This document shows positions 45,648 through 54,999 of a DNA stretch of 64,000 nt, in pieces. The notes below the pieces were generated by a model. That model was not told the origin of the DNA. It saw only the letters and a list, made by a program, of their open reading frames with translations, and did no database searches. The stretch is taken from the NCBI GenBank assembly GCA_902554705.1, contig CACDPP010000001.1:84828-148827 (forward strand), given 5' to 3'. The position numbers were made by a program, and so were the translations under genes. How positions within the stretch are numbered: the stretch's first letter is position 1; every line of letters starts with the position of its first letter. The DNA comes from Paracoccaceae bacterium (lineage in GTDB: Bacteria > Pseudomonadota > Alphaproteobacteria > Rhodobacterales > Rhodobacteraceae).

Positions 45648-46667
45648 TCAAATAATCACTTTCTTACCTAATTTTGAAGAATTTATAATGGTATCAATTA
45701 ACTTATGGACAGGTAGAGCACTTTCAGCAGAAATTTGAATTTTTTGTCCGTTGGTAAATTCACTCCAAAAATCATCTAAGACGCTTGCATGCCAGGCGTA
45801 GCTAAAGTCCATTGGGTCGCTCCCACTTCCTGTTTTAGAAACTGACTCAAGATGCTCTATTTTGCCATCATGATAAAAAATTTTTAAATCAGCACCACAT
45901 ATATTTACTGTTGCTTCAGAGCAATTAAGAATGATTTCTTCTTTAGATCCAGGAAAATGAGTGGTCGAAGCCATTAATGTCCCTCTCGCACCAGACACGA
46001 AGTTCAATAAAGCCCCTGAAAAATCCTCTGCCTCTAGTTTGTGCAGGGCGGATGTGTGGATCATGCCTTGAACTTCTTTTACAGGTCCGCACAAAAAAAG
46101 CATAATATCCAGAGTATGTATCGCTTGGGTTATTAATACCCCTCCTCCATCCCTCGACAATGTACCTCTTCCGTCTTGATCATAGTAATGTTGTTCCCGC
46201 CACCAAGGTATACGGACTTCGACAGTTGCTATAGTACCCACCCGTTTTTGATCAATTAACTTCTTCAAAGCTTCTATTGATGGCCTTTTTCTATGCTGTA
46301 AAAAAACACCAATAGGCGACTTATGGATCTTGCCTTGTTCAACTATATTCTGAGCCCTATCAAAATTCCTCTCTAGAGGTTTTTCAACGATGAGGGGCTT
46401 TCCTGCTTTGGTAAGAGCTTTAACATAATCCAACCGAGCGTTTGGTGGAGTTAAAAGTAATACCAAGTCAACATTTTTGTCATTGCATAGATCTGAAAAT
46501 TTTCTGAACGCTATTGCGTTTGCAATAAAACTTTTAGCAAAATCTTTAGTCCTTAAATAATCTCGTGAGAAAACTCCATAGACCTCAAAACCGTCCAGAG
46601 AATTAACAGCTTGAACGTGTAGACCAGCCACCATTCCCAGGCCAACGATAGCAACACGACAGGTCAT
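45648..46667 (-). CDS. Gfo/Idh/MocA family oxidoreductase (second of three)
   Basis: Sugar oxidoreductase of 339 residues with canonical VAIVGLGMVAGLH loop, the IVEKPLERN catalytic-lysine motif, and GGGVLITQAIHTLD in the C-terminal domain. It overlaps the EamA transporter gene by 4 bp and is followed after 1 bp by another Gfo/Idh paralogue. Paired Gfo/Idh genes often act on glycosides, inositols or amino-sugars through keto intermediates. Substrate not determined. Confidence 0.87.
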   Translation of the reverse strand: MTCRVAIVGLGMVAGLHVQAVNSLDGFEVYGVFSRDYLRTKDFAKSFIANAIAFRKFSDLCNDKNVDLVLLLTPPNARLDYVKALTKAGKPLIVEKPLERNFDRAQNIVEQGKIHKSPIGVFLQHRKRPSIEALKKLIDQKRVGTIATVEVRIPWWREQHYYDQDGRGTLSRDGGGVLITQAIHTLDIMLFLCGPVKEVQGMIHTSALHKLEAEDFSGALLNFVSGARGTLMASTTHFPGSKEEIILNCSEATVNICGADLKIFYHDGKIEHLESVSKTGSGSDPMDFSYAWHASVLDDFWSEFTNGQKIQISAESALPVHKLIDTIINSSKLGKKVII

Positions 46668-47575
46668 CTAGAGGCTACCTCTGAAGTATTCAAGCTTTCT
46701 CTCCACCAAATTGAAATGCCTGAGAAAACAATCAAGAAAGCGCCAGCAAAAACTAAAAAATCTGGTCTGGATCCAAAAACAAAATAAGAAGCTAATGTCA
46801 TGAAAATGATATTTGAGTAAGAAAATGGCATCAGGGTGGCAGCTGAAGAAAACAGATGTGCCCTAGCAAAGACTTCATGACCCGCCCAAGCTACTATACC
46901 CATAAAAAACATTAGTACCCATGATAATAAAGAACTTGGACTCTCCCAATAAATCAAGACTAAAGGTAAAAAAACTATTGTTCCAAACCCACCAGCAAAA
47001 AATTGCATGGTCGAAGCTGTAACAACCCCAGACAATTGCCTAGTAACTAGTGAGAAAACTGAAATTGCAATCGCATTGTGAACACATAACAAGGCAGCCC
47101 AATGAAATTGAGCATCAAATGGGCGAATTATTACCAAAACACCGAAAAATCCCAAAAATATGGCTAGTATTTTCCAAATATCAACAAACTCCCGTAGGTA
47201 AACCATAGAAATGGCGGCAACTATTATTGGCGAAGAAAACATGATCGCAGACGTCATAGTTAACGGAAGATATTTTATCGCAATAAAATTAAAAAATGTA
47301 CAAACGACCAGTAACGTGGCACGAAAAGATAAAAGCAAAAATGTCTTTCGGTCCATTTTTCTCGTCACAGCAAAGGGTCCAGCAGCACCTAGTAAAGTGC
47401 AGCCAAACTGCACTGCATAGCGCATAAACACAACTTGAACCGTGGAAATCGAAGTTAAAACTAGCCACTTGGCCGAAGTGTCTACAAGAGCAAAAAGGCA
47501 CCATGCACTTAGCATCAGAAATATTCCCATAGCAGGATTATTCTGCCTTGGGTTTATCTCTGGCTCAGTAAACAC
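46664..47575 (-). CDS. EamA/DMT family transporter
   Basis: Ten-helix drug/metabolite transporter of 303 residues made of two EamA repeats; hydrophobic helices are evident throughout. FSSPIIVAAISMVYLRE near the end of repeat one is characteristic. In the inner membrane it would move a small metabolite, perhaps a pathway intermediate or a by-product. The next gene starts 4 bp before its stop, so it is part of the catabolic operon. About 115 bp separate it from the next upstream gene; a promoter there is possible. Confidence 0.85.
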   Translation of the reverse strand: MFTEPEINPRQNNPAMGIFLMLSAWCLFALVDTSAKWLVLTSISTVQVVFMRYAVQFGCTLLGAAGPFAVTRKMDRKTFLLLSFRATLLVVCTFFNFIAIKYLPLTMTSAIMFSSPIIVAAISMVYLREFVDIWKILAIFLGFFGVLVIIRPFDAQFHWAALLCVHNAIAISVFSLVTRQLSGVVTASTMQFFAGGFGTIVFLPLVLIYWESPSSLLSWVLMFFMGIVAWAGHEVFARAHLFSSAATLMPFSYSNIIFMTLASYFVFGSRPDFLVFAGAFLIVFSGISIWWRESLNTSEVASR

Positions 47576-47690
47576 TTACATTTTATCCACTGAATAATGA
47601 TTTTTAGAAAAATCAATCATTTCGCAAACCACTGCGTAACCCGTCAAACCTAAATTGACAAATCCAACTTTTTAAATCCATATTGTCCTT

Positions 47691-48692
47691 TTATGCCAAT
47701 TTAGCCATTGGCATCGTTGCTTTTTCTATTTGAAGTATTACCGCAAGTGTTTCACGGGCTGATTTAGCATCTACAATTGGAGTAGCTTTTCCCCTTATAA
47801 CATCAGAAAAATGCTCAAGTTGCCTAACCAAAGGAACCGCTTGGGAAATGTTTTGATGCTCCATAATTGGTTTTTCGTTCCAATTTGAAGCGCCACTCCA
47901 TATTTTTAGTGTGGGAAATTCCAAACCACCATTCGTACATGCAATGAACATTGAAGACTGATTGGTTTTTGGTATGTAAGGACTTTCTCCAGTTCCAGCT
48001 TCGAAACCCCAGGGAGTTGGCGTTGCATCTGAAAAAGTTATCGTGGCTACCATTCCTGTATCAAATCCCAAAACCACTCCACCATTTTCGTGCCTTTTGG
48101 CATTTCTAACTATGTTTGTTCCCGTTCCTACAACAGAAATTATTTCTCCAAAGAAAGCCCGCAACGTATCTACATCATGTATTAAGTTTTGCTTAACAGG
48201 TCCGCCATCAATACCTTTGCGCCAGTCAACATCAAAATATTCATCTTGTTTTCGCATTAACCACATTAAAGACGCGGCAACAGGTCTTCCAATTTTACCG
48301 GAATTTAGAATATTAATTGTCTCGTTTACTAAAGGGTGGTGACGGCGATGATGACCAACCAAAATACTTAAGCCAGTCTTTTCAGAGGCACGTATCATTT
48401 TATCTGCTTCTAGCAGTGAAGCCGCTACTGGCTTTTCAACCAAAACATGCATACCCATCTCAAGAGCTTGTATGGTAAGATCTGCATGCGTGTCAGTTGG
48501 TGTAGCTAAGATTATTCCATCAGCAAGCTTATTTACGTCACTTAATGAGCTGTAAGTTTTAACACCTTCAATTTTTTCATCAGTTATGATTGGGTCAATA
48601 ATCCCAACCAATTCTAAATCTGGGTGTTCTAAAATATGCCGCATGTGTCTGTGCCCAATCAGACCGGTCCCAGCCAGCAGCAATTTTACCAT
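47691..48692 (-). CDS. Gfo/Idh/MocA family oxidoreductase (third of three)
   Basis: Sugar oxidoreductase of about 333 residues. The loop is LLLAGTGLIGHRH, the catalytic Lys motif LVEKPVAAS, and the C-terminal GGPVKQNLIHDVDTLR contains the expected His-Asp pair. The preferred ATG at 48692 overlaps the uxaA stop in a TAATG arrangement, with GGAGCT upstream. An ATG at 48716 would extend into uxaA. The tight overlap couples it to altronate dehydratase translation. Substrate unknown. Confidence 0.86.
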   Translation of the reverse strand: MVKLLLAGTGLIGHRHMRHILEHPDLELVGIIDPIITDEKIEGVKTYSSLSDVNKLADGIILATPTDTHADLTIQALEMGMHVLVEKPVAASLLEADKMIRASEKTGLSILVGHHRRHHPLVNETINILNSGKIGRPVAASLMWLMRKQDEYFDVDWRKGIDGGPVKQNLIHDVDTLRAFFGEIISVVGTGTNIVRNAKRHENGGVVLGFDTGMVATITFSDATPTPWGFEAGTGESPYIPKTNQSSMFIACTNGGLEFPTLKIWSGASNWNEKPIMEHQNISQAVPLVRQLEHFSDVIRGKATPIVDAKSARETLAVILQIEKATMPMAKLA

Positions 48693-50203
48693 TACATTAC
48701 AGCTCCAATTTGCCATGGGACAAATTCATAATCACCCAAGCCTTGTAATTCAGACTTTGATTTCTCACCAGATGCCACCCGAAGGATCATTTCATAAATT
48801 TGCCGCCCTTTTTCTTCAACTGAAAGACTGCCATCTAGAATTTCCCCGCAATTTATATCCATATCATCTTTCATGCGGTCATACATTTCTGTATTTGTTG
48901 CCAGTTTTATTGTAGGAGCTGGTTTAGAGCCAAAAGCTGACCCTCGACCAGTAGTGAAACAAACAAGGTTACATCCTCCAGCTATTTGACCTGTTACTGA
49001 AGCAGGGTCGTAACCTGGGCTATCCATAAAAACGAACCCCCTCTCCTTCACTATATCAGCGTATTTATATACTCCCATTAAAGGAGTATTCCCACCTTTA
49101 ACGGATGCTCCAAGTGATTTCTCTAATATTGTTGTCAACCCACCTTTTTTATTCCCAGGACTAGGATTGTTATCCATCGACCCTTTATTTCGTCGCGTAT
49201 AATCTTCCCACCACTTAATCAAACTCACTAGTTTTTCACCAGTCGCCTTATCCACAGAACGCTTTGTCAACAAATGTTCCGCCCCATAAATTTCTGGTGT
49301 TTCAGCTAATACGCCGGTACCCCCTTGCAATATTAGTCTGTCACAAGCTTTGCCTAAGGCAGGGTTAGCAGTAATCCCAGACCAAGCATCTGATCCTCCA
49401 CATTGAAGAGCAAGTTTTATTTCCGATGCTGGACATTTTTCACGATATGCCTGGTTAGCCACGGGCAACATCTCTTTTACTTTTTTTATGCCAATTTCAA
49501 TAGTTTTTCCGAGGCCAGCAACATTTTGAATATTCATTGTTTGGAATAGAGGGCCCTGCTGGAGCCCATAAGCATCAAGTAGCCAATCGATCTGGTTCAT
49601 TTCGCAGCCTAATCCAACCATTAATACTCCCGCATGATTTGGATGTCGGGCATAACCCCACATTACACGCTGGAGGGCTTCAAATCCTTCACCATCGCCA
49701 GCCATGCCGCAACCCGTTCCATGAACGAACGCGACAACTCCATCGACATTTGGATACTCACTTAATTCGCTTGGTCCAAAAGCATCAGCAATGCGCCTTG
49801 CTGCGGTAGCTGAACAATTAACCGACGTTACTATGGCAATATAGTTTCTAGTCCCGATATTTCCGTTAGCACGGCGAAATCCCATAAAGCTATCAACGGC
49901 ATTATTAACAACCAATTCAACTGGATCATTATCTGTACAAAATTCGTATTCGGTCTGCGTATTTCGAAACTCCACGTTATGAGTATGGACATGCTCACCA
50001 GCCTTGATTTCTACAGAAGCATAGCCAATACATTGACCATATTTCGTAACCTGATGCCCCTTTTGAATATCGCAAGTCGCTATCTTGTGCCCCGTTGGAA
50101 TATTTTGCAGAGTGTTGATTTCTTCAAAAGAAAAACCAGCAGTAACTGCTTTGCTGGCAGTTACTACATTATCAACATTGCTCAATCTTACGAAAGACGT
50201 CAT
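48692..50203 (-). CDS. uxaA: Altronate dehydratase family protein (UxaA, fused SAF plus C-terminal domain)
   Basis: Sugar-acid dehydratase of 503 residues. The N-terminal SAF domain (about 1-95) and the C-terminal UxaA catalytic domain are fused, as in full-length altronate dehydratase. Conserved pieces include GFRRANGNIGTRNYIA, HGTGCGM, GLGCEMNQ, LQCGGSDAWSGITANPA and GGCNLVCFTTGRGSAFG; the cysteines probably bind iron. Known members dehydrate D-altronate (galacturonate branch) or galactarate. It lies 100 bp from the TRAP large permease on the same strand. Confidence 0.9.
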   Translation of the reverse strand: MTSFVRLSNVDNVVTASKAVTAGFSFEEINTLQNIPTGHKIATCDIQKGHQVTKYGQCIGYASVEIKAGEHVHTHNVEFRNTQTEYEFCTDNDPVELVVNNAVDSFMGFRRANGNIGTRNYIAIVTSVNCSATAARRIADAFGPSELSEYPNVDGVVAFVHGTGCGMAGDGEGFEALQRVMWGYARHPNHAGVLMVGLGCEMNQIDWLLDAYGLQQGPLFQTMNIQNVAGLGKTIEIGIKKVKEMLPVANQAYREKCPASEIKLALQCGGSDAWSGITANPALGKACDRLILQGGTGVLAETPEIYGAEHLLTKRSVDKATGEKLVSLIKWWEDYTRRNKGSMDNNPSPGNKKGGLTTILEKSLGASVKGGNTPLMGVYKYADIVKERGFVFMDSPGYDPASVTGQIAGGCNLVCFTTGRGSAFGSKPAPTIKLATNTEMYDRMKDDMDINCGEILDGSLSVEEKGRQIYEMILRVASGEKSKSELQGLGDYEFVPWQIGAVM

Positions 50204-50302
50204 TTATTTTCCAAAAAACCAATGCGGTTCAAAATTTGATATCCACTCATTAAAGTTCCACTAGTAATATCTCTTCTAACAGACACCCTCAGTAATCACT
50301 TT

Positions 50303-51928
50303 TTATAACAGGACTTCTATAATTGGAGGCCATATCAACAGCACAGTTAATGCAAGAATTTGAATTCCTATAAAAGGTAAAAAACCTTTAAATATATCTG
50401 TGAGTGATATGTGAGCTGGCGCAACAGATTTTAGGTAGAAAGCTGCAGGCCCGAATGGAGGAGATAAAAAACTCACCTGCATATTCATACAAAAGAGTAC
50501 GCCAAACCAAACCGCTAAATACTTGGGCTGTAATTCACCTATTAAACCAATCTCCTCGATAGGAAGGCGCTGTACGATAGGAAGAAAAACAGGAATTATC
50601 AAAAGAACAATACCGACCCAGTCCATAAATGCTCCCATAAATAGTAATATAATCATCATTATGAGAAGAATTGCCATAGTAGGCACGTCCAGACCTACAA
50701 TTAAATCTGCAACATATTGGGGACCGCCAGCAATCGTGTAAGCACCAGCAAGTGCAGCAGCACCAATCGTTACCCAAATAATTGTTCCCGTTGATTTCAG
50801 AGTACGCATCAAGCTATCCCAGATTAGATCAAAATTAGCTTCACCCCTAAAAACAGAAATAATAAGAACAGCAACAACGCCCATTCCAGCAGCTTCAGTA
50901 ATACCTGAGATGCCACCGTAAATTGATCCTAAAACCACACCTATCACCACAATTGGAGCCACTAAGCCCTTACCCATTTCCCAACCAATCTTTGCTCTTT
51001 CAATACCGAAAGCAAAGAATATTAGGGCGAGCGATATTGCGGTATAAGCACCAAACCATGGTATATAATTAGCTGTCCCATAAGCTATTTCATCCACGCC
51101 TTCGACATAAACATTTTGACCAGTGATGGTAAAAAACAGAACTCTAACCAGTAAAGCTGCAAAAAAACCACCTGCTACTATTGACATAAACGCGCCAAAT
51201 AGCGCCCATTTCTCAGCTCCCTGAGGATCACCCGGTTTTGGTTCTGGTAAGGGTGCCTGATCAGGGTTCAACTGAGTACGAACGATGATGTAGACTATGA
51301 AAAAAGAGGCGAGCATAAAACCCGGCAAAAAGGCAGCTGTAAAAAGAGCCTTAATTGACGTCTCAGTAATTAAACCAAAAATAATAAGCACAATGGATGG
51401 CGGGATCATTGTTCCCAATGAACCCGATGCGCAAATAGTTCCAATAGCCAGGTTCTGATTATAGCCAAGTTTGAGCATTTGTGGCAGGGCAATCAACCCC
51501 AAAAGTACCACTTCACCACCAATAATTCCAGACATTGCAGCCATTATTACAGCCATTATTGACGTGACGATAGCAATCCCGCCTCTAACACTGGATAACC
51601 AAACATTCAGGGAAGCATACATATCTTTTGCTATTCCAGAGCGCTCCAGTAGAGCGGCCATGAAAATAAAAAGTGGTACCGATATGAGCACATAGTCCGT
51701 CAGGAGCCCATATATCTTTTGGGCCAATATATTTAGGGGGCCTGTCCCAAATTTACGGGTCAGCAACCCATCACCAAAAGTAGTCGGATCCAGTAAAAGC
51801 ATCGGCTCAAATTTCAAAACCAATACAAGAACGGCTAAAATAGCCGAAGCCATACCAAGCGGCATTCCGATCGCTAACAATAACATTAGCCCCAACAGTA
51901 GGACTAACGAAATAGTTCCAATGTCCAT
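50303..51928 (-). CDS. dctM: TRAP transporter large permease (DctM)
   Basis: Inner-membrane large subunit of 541 residues of a sodium-driven tripartite carboxylate transporter. Many hydrophobic helices are present, with GTMIPPSIVLIIFG and PPFGPAAFYLKSV motifs typical of DctM. It is over 100 residues longer than the common form, because of a central loop near 230-290 (acidic and Pro-rich), as in the keto-acid/mannitol-type subgroup. Its start overlaps the dctQ stop by 1 bp. Confidence 0.92.
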   Translation of the reverse strand: MDIGTISLVLLLGLMLLLAIGMPLGMASAILAVLVLVLKFEPMLLLDPTTFGDGLLTRKFGTGPLNILAQKIYGLLTDYVLISVPLFIFMAALLERSGIAKDMYASLNVWLSSVRGGIAIVTSIMAVIMAAMSGIIGGEVVLLGLIALPQMLKLGYNQNLAIGTICASGSLGTMIPPSIVLIIFGLITETSIKALFTAAFLPGFMLASFFIVYIIVRTQLNPDQAPLPEPKPGDPQGAEKWALFGAFMSIVAGGFFAALLVRVLFFTITGQNVYVEGVDEIAYGTANYIPWFGAYTAISLALIFFAFGIERAKIGWEMGKGLVAPIVVIGVVLGSIYGGISGITEAAGMGVVAVLIISVFRGEANFDLIWDSLMRTLKSTGTIIWVTIGAAALAGAYTIAGGPQYVADLIVGLDVPTMAILLIMMIILLFMGAFMDWVGIVLLIIPVFLPIVQRLPIEEIGLIGELQPKYLAVWFGVLFCMNMQVSFLSPPFGPAAFYLKSVAPAHISLTDIFKGFLPFIGIQILALTVLLIWPPIIEVLL

Positions 51929-52716
51929 TACTTTTCTCCTACCGATTCTTTGAGTCTTTCAATTTCATCCTGGTCAATGTCATCTGCTGCAGTATGAATC
52001 ACAGGCTCTTTATTCCAATCATTGATTAAATTTAGTAATGACTGGATAGCAACTAAACATACAACCAATAATACGAGCGGTTTTAAAGTTGCAGGAATAG
52101 GCGGATCAAATACTGTTCCAAAAGTTTCCCAACGCAACAATTTAGCTTTTGCCTCTCCGTAACCGCCGTAAACAAGAAAAAAGGCAAACAGCAGAATTAA
52201 AAACGTCGAAACGGTATCACATGTCCTCTGTAAATTACGAGGTAACATATCATACAAAAGAAAGATGCGAATATGACTTCGTTGTTGCATGGCATAAAAG
52301 CCTGCCAAAATAAAAACAAATCCTGCCATCCATAAAGATAGTTCATTTGCCCATAAAGTTGGTCGCTCAAATACATATCGTAAAATAACTTCTGACATCA
52401 TAACGCCAACTACCAAGGCTATAAGCAGCATAGTAACTCTGCCTATAAACATAGCGATCTGGTCTAATCGCGTGTAATCTTCCAACTCCATTTGCGCTCT
52501 CTTTACAGTAAGCACACCAAGAATTAGGAAAACCGGTAATCCAATTAGTGCTGCATAATCTAAAAAGTTTATCTGACGATATCTTGCTGCAAGAGCGTCA
52601 GTGTACCCCCCAAACGCCATTATGTAAGAAGCTCCATGCCAGATTATCCAGCCTGCGCAAAATATGAATAGAAGAGGGAAAATCCACTGAGTAAAAGCAT
52701 TATCAGACGTCTTCAT
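51928..52716 (-). CDS. dctQ: TRAP transporter small permease (DctQ)
   Basis: Small membrane subunit of 262 residues, longer than the usual 160-200, with about six hydrophobic segments and the conserved NELSLWMAGFVFILAGFYAM and RSHIRIFLLYDML regions of DctQ. The C-terminus ends in an acidic tail. It is coupled to dctM by a 1-bp overlap. A hairpin and a palindrome separate it from the binding-protein gene. Confidence 0.88.
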   Translation of the reverse strand: MKTSDNAFTQWIFPLLFIFCAGWIIWHGASYIMAFGGYTDALAARYRQINFLDYAALIGLPVFLILGVLTVKRAQMELEDYTRLDQIAMFIGRVTMLLIALVVGVMMSEVILRYVFERPTLWANELSLWMAGFVFILAGFYAMQQRSHIRIFLLYDMLPRNLQRTCDTVSTFLILLFAFFLVYGGYGEAKAKLLRWETFGTVFDPPIPATLKPLVLLVVCLVAIQSLLNLINDWNKEPVIHTAADDIDQDEIERLKESVGEK

Positions 52717-52761
52717 TTTTATACCTTTTGAATAAACTTTTTCAGCTTAGCTTTTGTGAAT

Positions 52762-52783
52762 TTGATTTTTGATCAAAAATCAA
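52762..52783. repeat. Perfect 22-bp palindrome upstream of dctQ
   Basis: A self-complementary 22-bp sequence centred on TTTGATCAAA lies in the dctP-dctQ gap. It is fully symmetrical, so it could be an operator for a dimeric regulator or a weak RNA hairpin. It is not an FNR box, since the TTGAT and ATCAA arms are 12 bp apart. Confidence 0.7.
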
Positions 52784-52792
52784 TACTTGAGC

Positions 52793-52820
52793 TGATAAGC
52801 CCCTTTGTTGGGGCTTATCA
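52793..52820 (-). terminator. Hairpin after dctP (stabiliser or partial terminator)
   Basis: Eleven-bp perfect stem TGATAAGCCCC/GGGGCTTATCA with a six-base loop, 14 bp beyond the dctP stop on the transcribed strand. No long T run follows directly, so it may act as a 3' mRNA stabiliser and allow limited read-through to dctQM, giving more binding protein than permease. Confidence 0.75.
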
Positions 52821-52834
52821 CTAAGTTGATTAAA

Positions 52835-53839
52835 TTATTTTACAAGACCAAGCTGGGTTAAGTATGCGATGTGGCTCGCAACCAACGCTTTAGCTTCTGG
52901 CGTTGTAGCAAACTCTGGCCAAGTAGCCTGCGCAGCGTCACGGAACGCTTGCAGATCTTCTTCAGACCACTGCCACAATGTAACACCTTGTTTTTTCAAC
53001 ATTGCAGCCGCTTCAGCATTCTTTGTTTCAAATGTCAAAGCAGTACGTAATGCAAGTGCTTCCATTGCAACAGACATGATTGTTCTGTGTGACTCTGGCA
53101 TTGCATCCCATACACTTTTATTACAAGCAAGGTGATCTGAAGGCATAGAATGAAAGCCTGGAAAGTTGGCATGCTTAACAAGATCATACAGTCCAAGGCC
53201 AACGTTGTTGGCTAATCCTGACGCATCTGCGCCATCGATGATACCTGTTTCAAGAGCTGTAAAGATTTCTGTGAAATCCATAACGATTGGCTTAGCACCC
53301 AATTTCTCAAAGATTTTTGTTTCCATACCGGGTGGTGATCGAAATTTAAAGTCTTTAAGAGCTTCTGGTCCAGGTAAAGGTCTAGAGGAAGCTAAGCTTT
53401 CCTGTCCATAAACCCACCAACCTATTAGCTGCATATCATACTTATTGTACAATGCTTGAGCATCTTCAAGTCCGCCACTGTAGAGCCAGCTAAGCTGCTG
53501 GTATGGTGTTGCGTAACCGCCCATGATGTCGCCAACAAATTGGAAAGCTGGGTTTTTACCGGTTTGGTATCCGCCACCTGTCATGTCACAGTCTAAAATT
53601 CCTGTTGCTGCTGCATCAAATGTTTCAACAGATTTAACCACAGATGAAGAATAAAACATCTCAACTGAAATTTCACCGTTAGACATACTTTCGATATCAG
53701 CAACATATTGGGCCGCTAATTTTCCCGAAACAGTTTCAGGCGCATAGTGCGTTTGAATACGCAAATTTGTTGCAGTAACCGCCGTTGCCATCAGCGCTGT
53801 TGCACCAATAGCCGTAGCTACAGTTTTAAATAAACTCAT
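52835..53839 (-). CDS. dctP: TRAP transporter substrate-binding protein (DctP)
   Basis: Periplasmic binding protein of 334 residues with a signal peptide (about 1-23, MSLFKTVATAIGATALMATA). The family segment FRSPPGMETKIFEKLGAKP carries an Arg that usually clamps the substrate carboxylate. FTEIFTALETGIIDGAD and a later GFHSMPSDHL are typical of the TakP/DctP group. It captures an organic acid, here probably a sugar acid given the operon. GGGAGG lies before the ATG. Codon use is richer in G/C than the neighbours, as expected for an abundant protein. Confidence 0.92.
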   Translation of the reverse strand: MSLFKTVATAIGATALMATAVTATNLRIQTHYAPETVSGKLAAQYVADIESMSNGEISVEMFYSSSVVKSVETFDAAATGILDCDMTGGGYQTGKNPAFQFVGDIMGGYATPYQQLSWLYSGGLEDAQALYNKYDMQLIGWWVYGQESLASSRPLPGPEALKDFKFRSPPGMETKIFEKLGAKPIVMDFTEIFTALETGIIDGADASGLANNVGLGLYDLVKHANFPGFHSMPSDHLACNKSVWDAMPESHRTIMSVAMEALALRTALTFETKNAEAAAMLKKQGVTLWQWSEEDLQAFRDAAQATWPEFATTPEAKALVASHIAYLTQLGLVK

Positions 53840-54033
53840 TAGAGTCCTCCCTTTAATTTTTCAGTCTTTATTATTTAAATGACCTTCTGCCAAAAGTACC
53901 GTTATAAAATTATCTGGCAAGTGAAAAGTAAATTTAAATTAAAAAACCTTACCTATTACTCGAAAACATAATAAAACCTTTAAAATTTTCTAAAAAAATT
54001 TTAAAAATTGAGACTTTAGAGATAATTAGCTCA

Positions 54034-54999
54034 CTAGTTAATCACGTTGCTTTGCAAATCGTCTTCAATATAGATTTTAATTATATCTCCAAATGAACTC
54101 TCTGCCGAAAATCCAAGATCTAAAGCTATTTTTGTTTCAAAGTTCCGAGGCCAACCCTTAACAATTTCAATAATTTTCTCATCAGGATTCTGCTCAATTA
54201 ACTTGACCACTTGATTTCCTGCGATTGATCGAAGAGCTTCAATTTGTTCTTCTACGGTACAGCTTAAACCAGGCATATTAAGTGCAGAATTAAATGTGAT
54301 ATCACTCCAACATAAATTTTCGGCATGCCTCAGAAATCCAACAGCTGATCGTGGAGACGCATGCCAATGCCTAACATCTGTCGATACAGGTAAATTAGCT
54401 TTTAACCCGTTTAGAGGCTCTCGAATTATTCCAGAGAAGAAGGAGGACGCTGCTAGATTAGGCTTACCAGGTCGAACACATATTGTCGGAAGACGAATGG
54501 CTAAACCTTCACAAAAGCCTTTCCTTATAAAATCGTTTAGCATCAATTCACAACAAGCTTTTTGTGCACCATAAGAAGTACGAGGAGCGGTTAAAAAATC
54601 ATCAGATATCTTATTTGGAAAGGGTGAACCAAACACTGCTATGGAAGAAGTAAATATAATGATAGGTTTATACTGCCCCTCTGACTTCAAATTTTGATCT
54701 CTTATTTGAGATAAAAAAGACCAGAACGCGTGTATATTTACATCCCAACCTTTTGAAAAATTTGCCTCTGCCTCCCCTGAAACAACAGATGCGAGATAGA
54801 AAATTGTATTAGGAAGGTCACTGAGTGCTGTCTCAACCATGCTGGTATCAGTCACCGAGCCCAGGATCTTTTTTGCATTTGAATTAATGTTTTCAGGAAA
54901 AGCCATATCGAGTAGTGAAACAGTCTCGCTTTCTGTATAAGATGAAGCGAGCTTTTGACCTATCATTCCGCCGCCGCCAATTATCAAAACAGAAGTCAT
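54034..54999 (-). CDS. denD: NAD-dependent epimerase/dehydratase family protein, DenD-like (D-erythronate dehydrogenase)
   Basis: Extended SDR of 321 residues. The cofactor loop is LIIGGGGMIGQKLAS at 5-19, the catalytic Ser is in IFTSSIAVFG and Tyr/Lys is in SYGAQKA. The sequence resembles DenD, which oxidises D-erythronate to 2-oxo-tetronate in the D-threonate/erythronate pathway. The next gene upstream encodes a HIBADH-family enzyme with a 4-bp overlap. The kinase (OtnK), isomerase (OtnI) and aldolase (OtnC) partners are absent here, so the specificity is provisional. Confidence 0.75.
   Translation of the reverse strand: MTSVLIIGGGGMIGQKLASSYTESETVSLLDMAFPENINSNAKKILGSVTDTSMVETALSDLPNTIFYLASVVSGEAEANFSKGWDVNIHAFWSFLSQIRDQNLKSEGQYKPIIIFTSSIAVFGSPFPNKISDDFLTAPRTSYGAQKACCELMLNDFIRKGFCEGLAIRLPTICVRPGKPNLAASSFFSGIIREPLNGLKANLPVSTDVRHWHASPRSAVGFLRHAENLCWSDITFNSALNMPGLSCTVEEQIEALRSIAGNQVVKLIEQNPDEKIIEIVKGWPRNFETKIALDLGFSAESSFGDIIKIYIEDDLQSNVIN

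Noticed and set aside
52762..52783. FNR/CRP-type site in the palindrome upstream of dctQ
   Set aside because: The TTGAT and ATCAA arms are separated by 12 bp rather than 4, so it is reported only as an unassigned palindrome.
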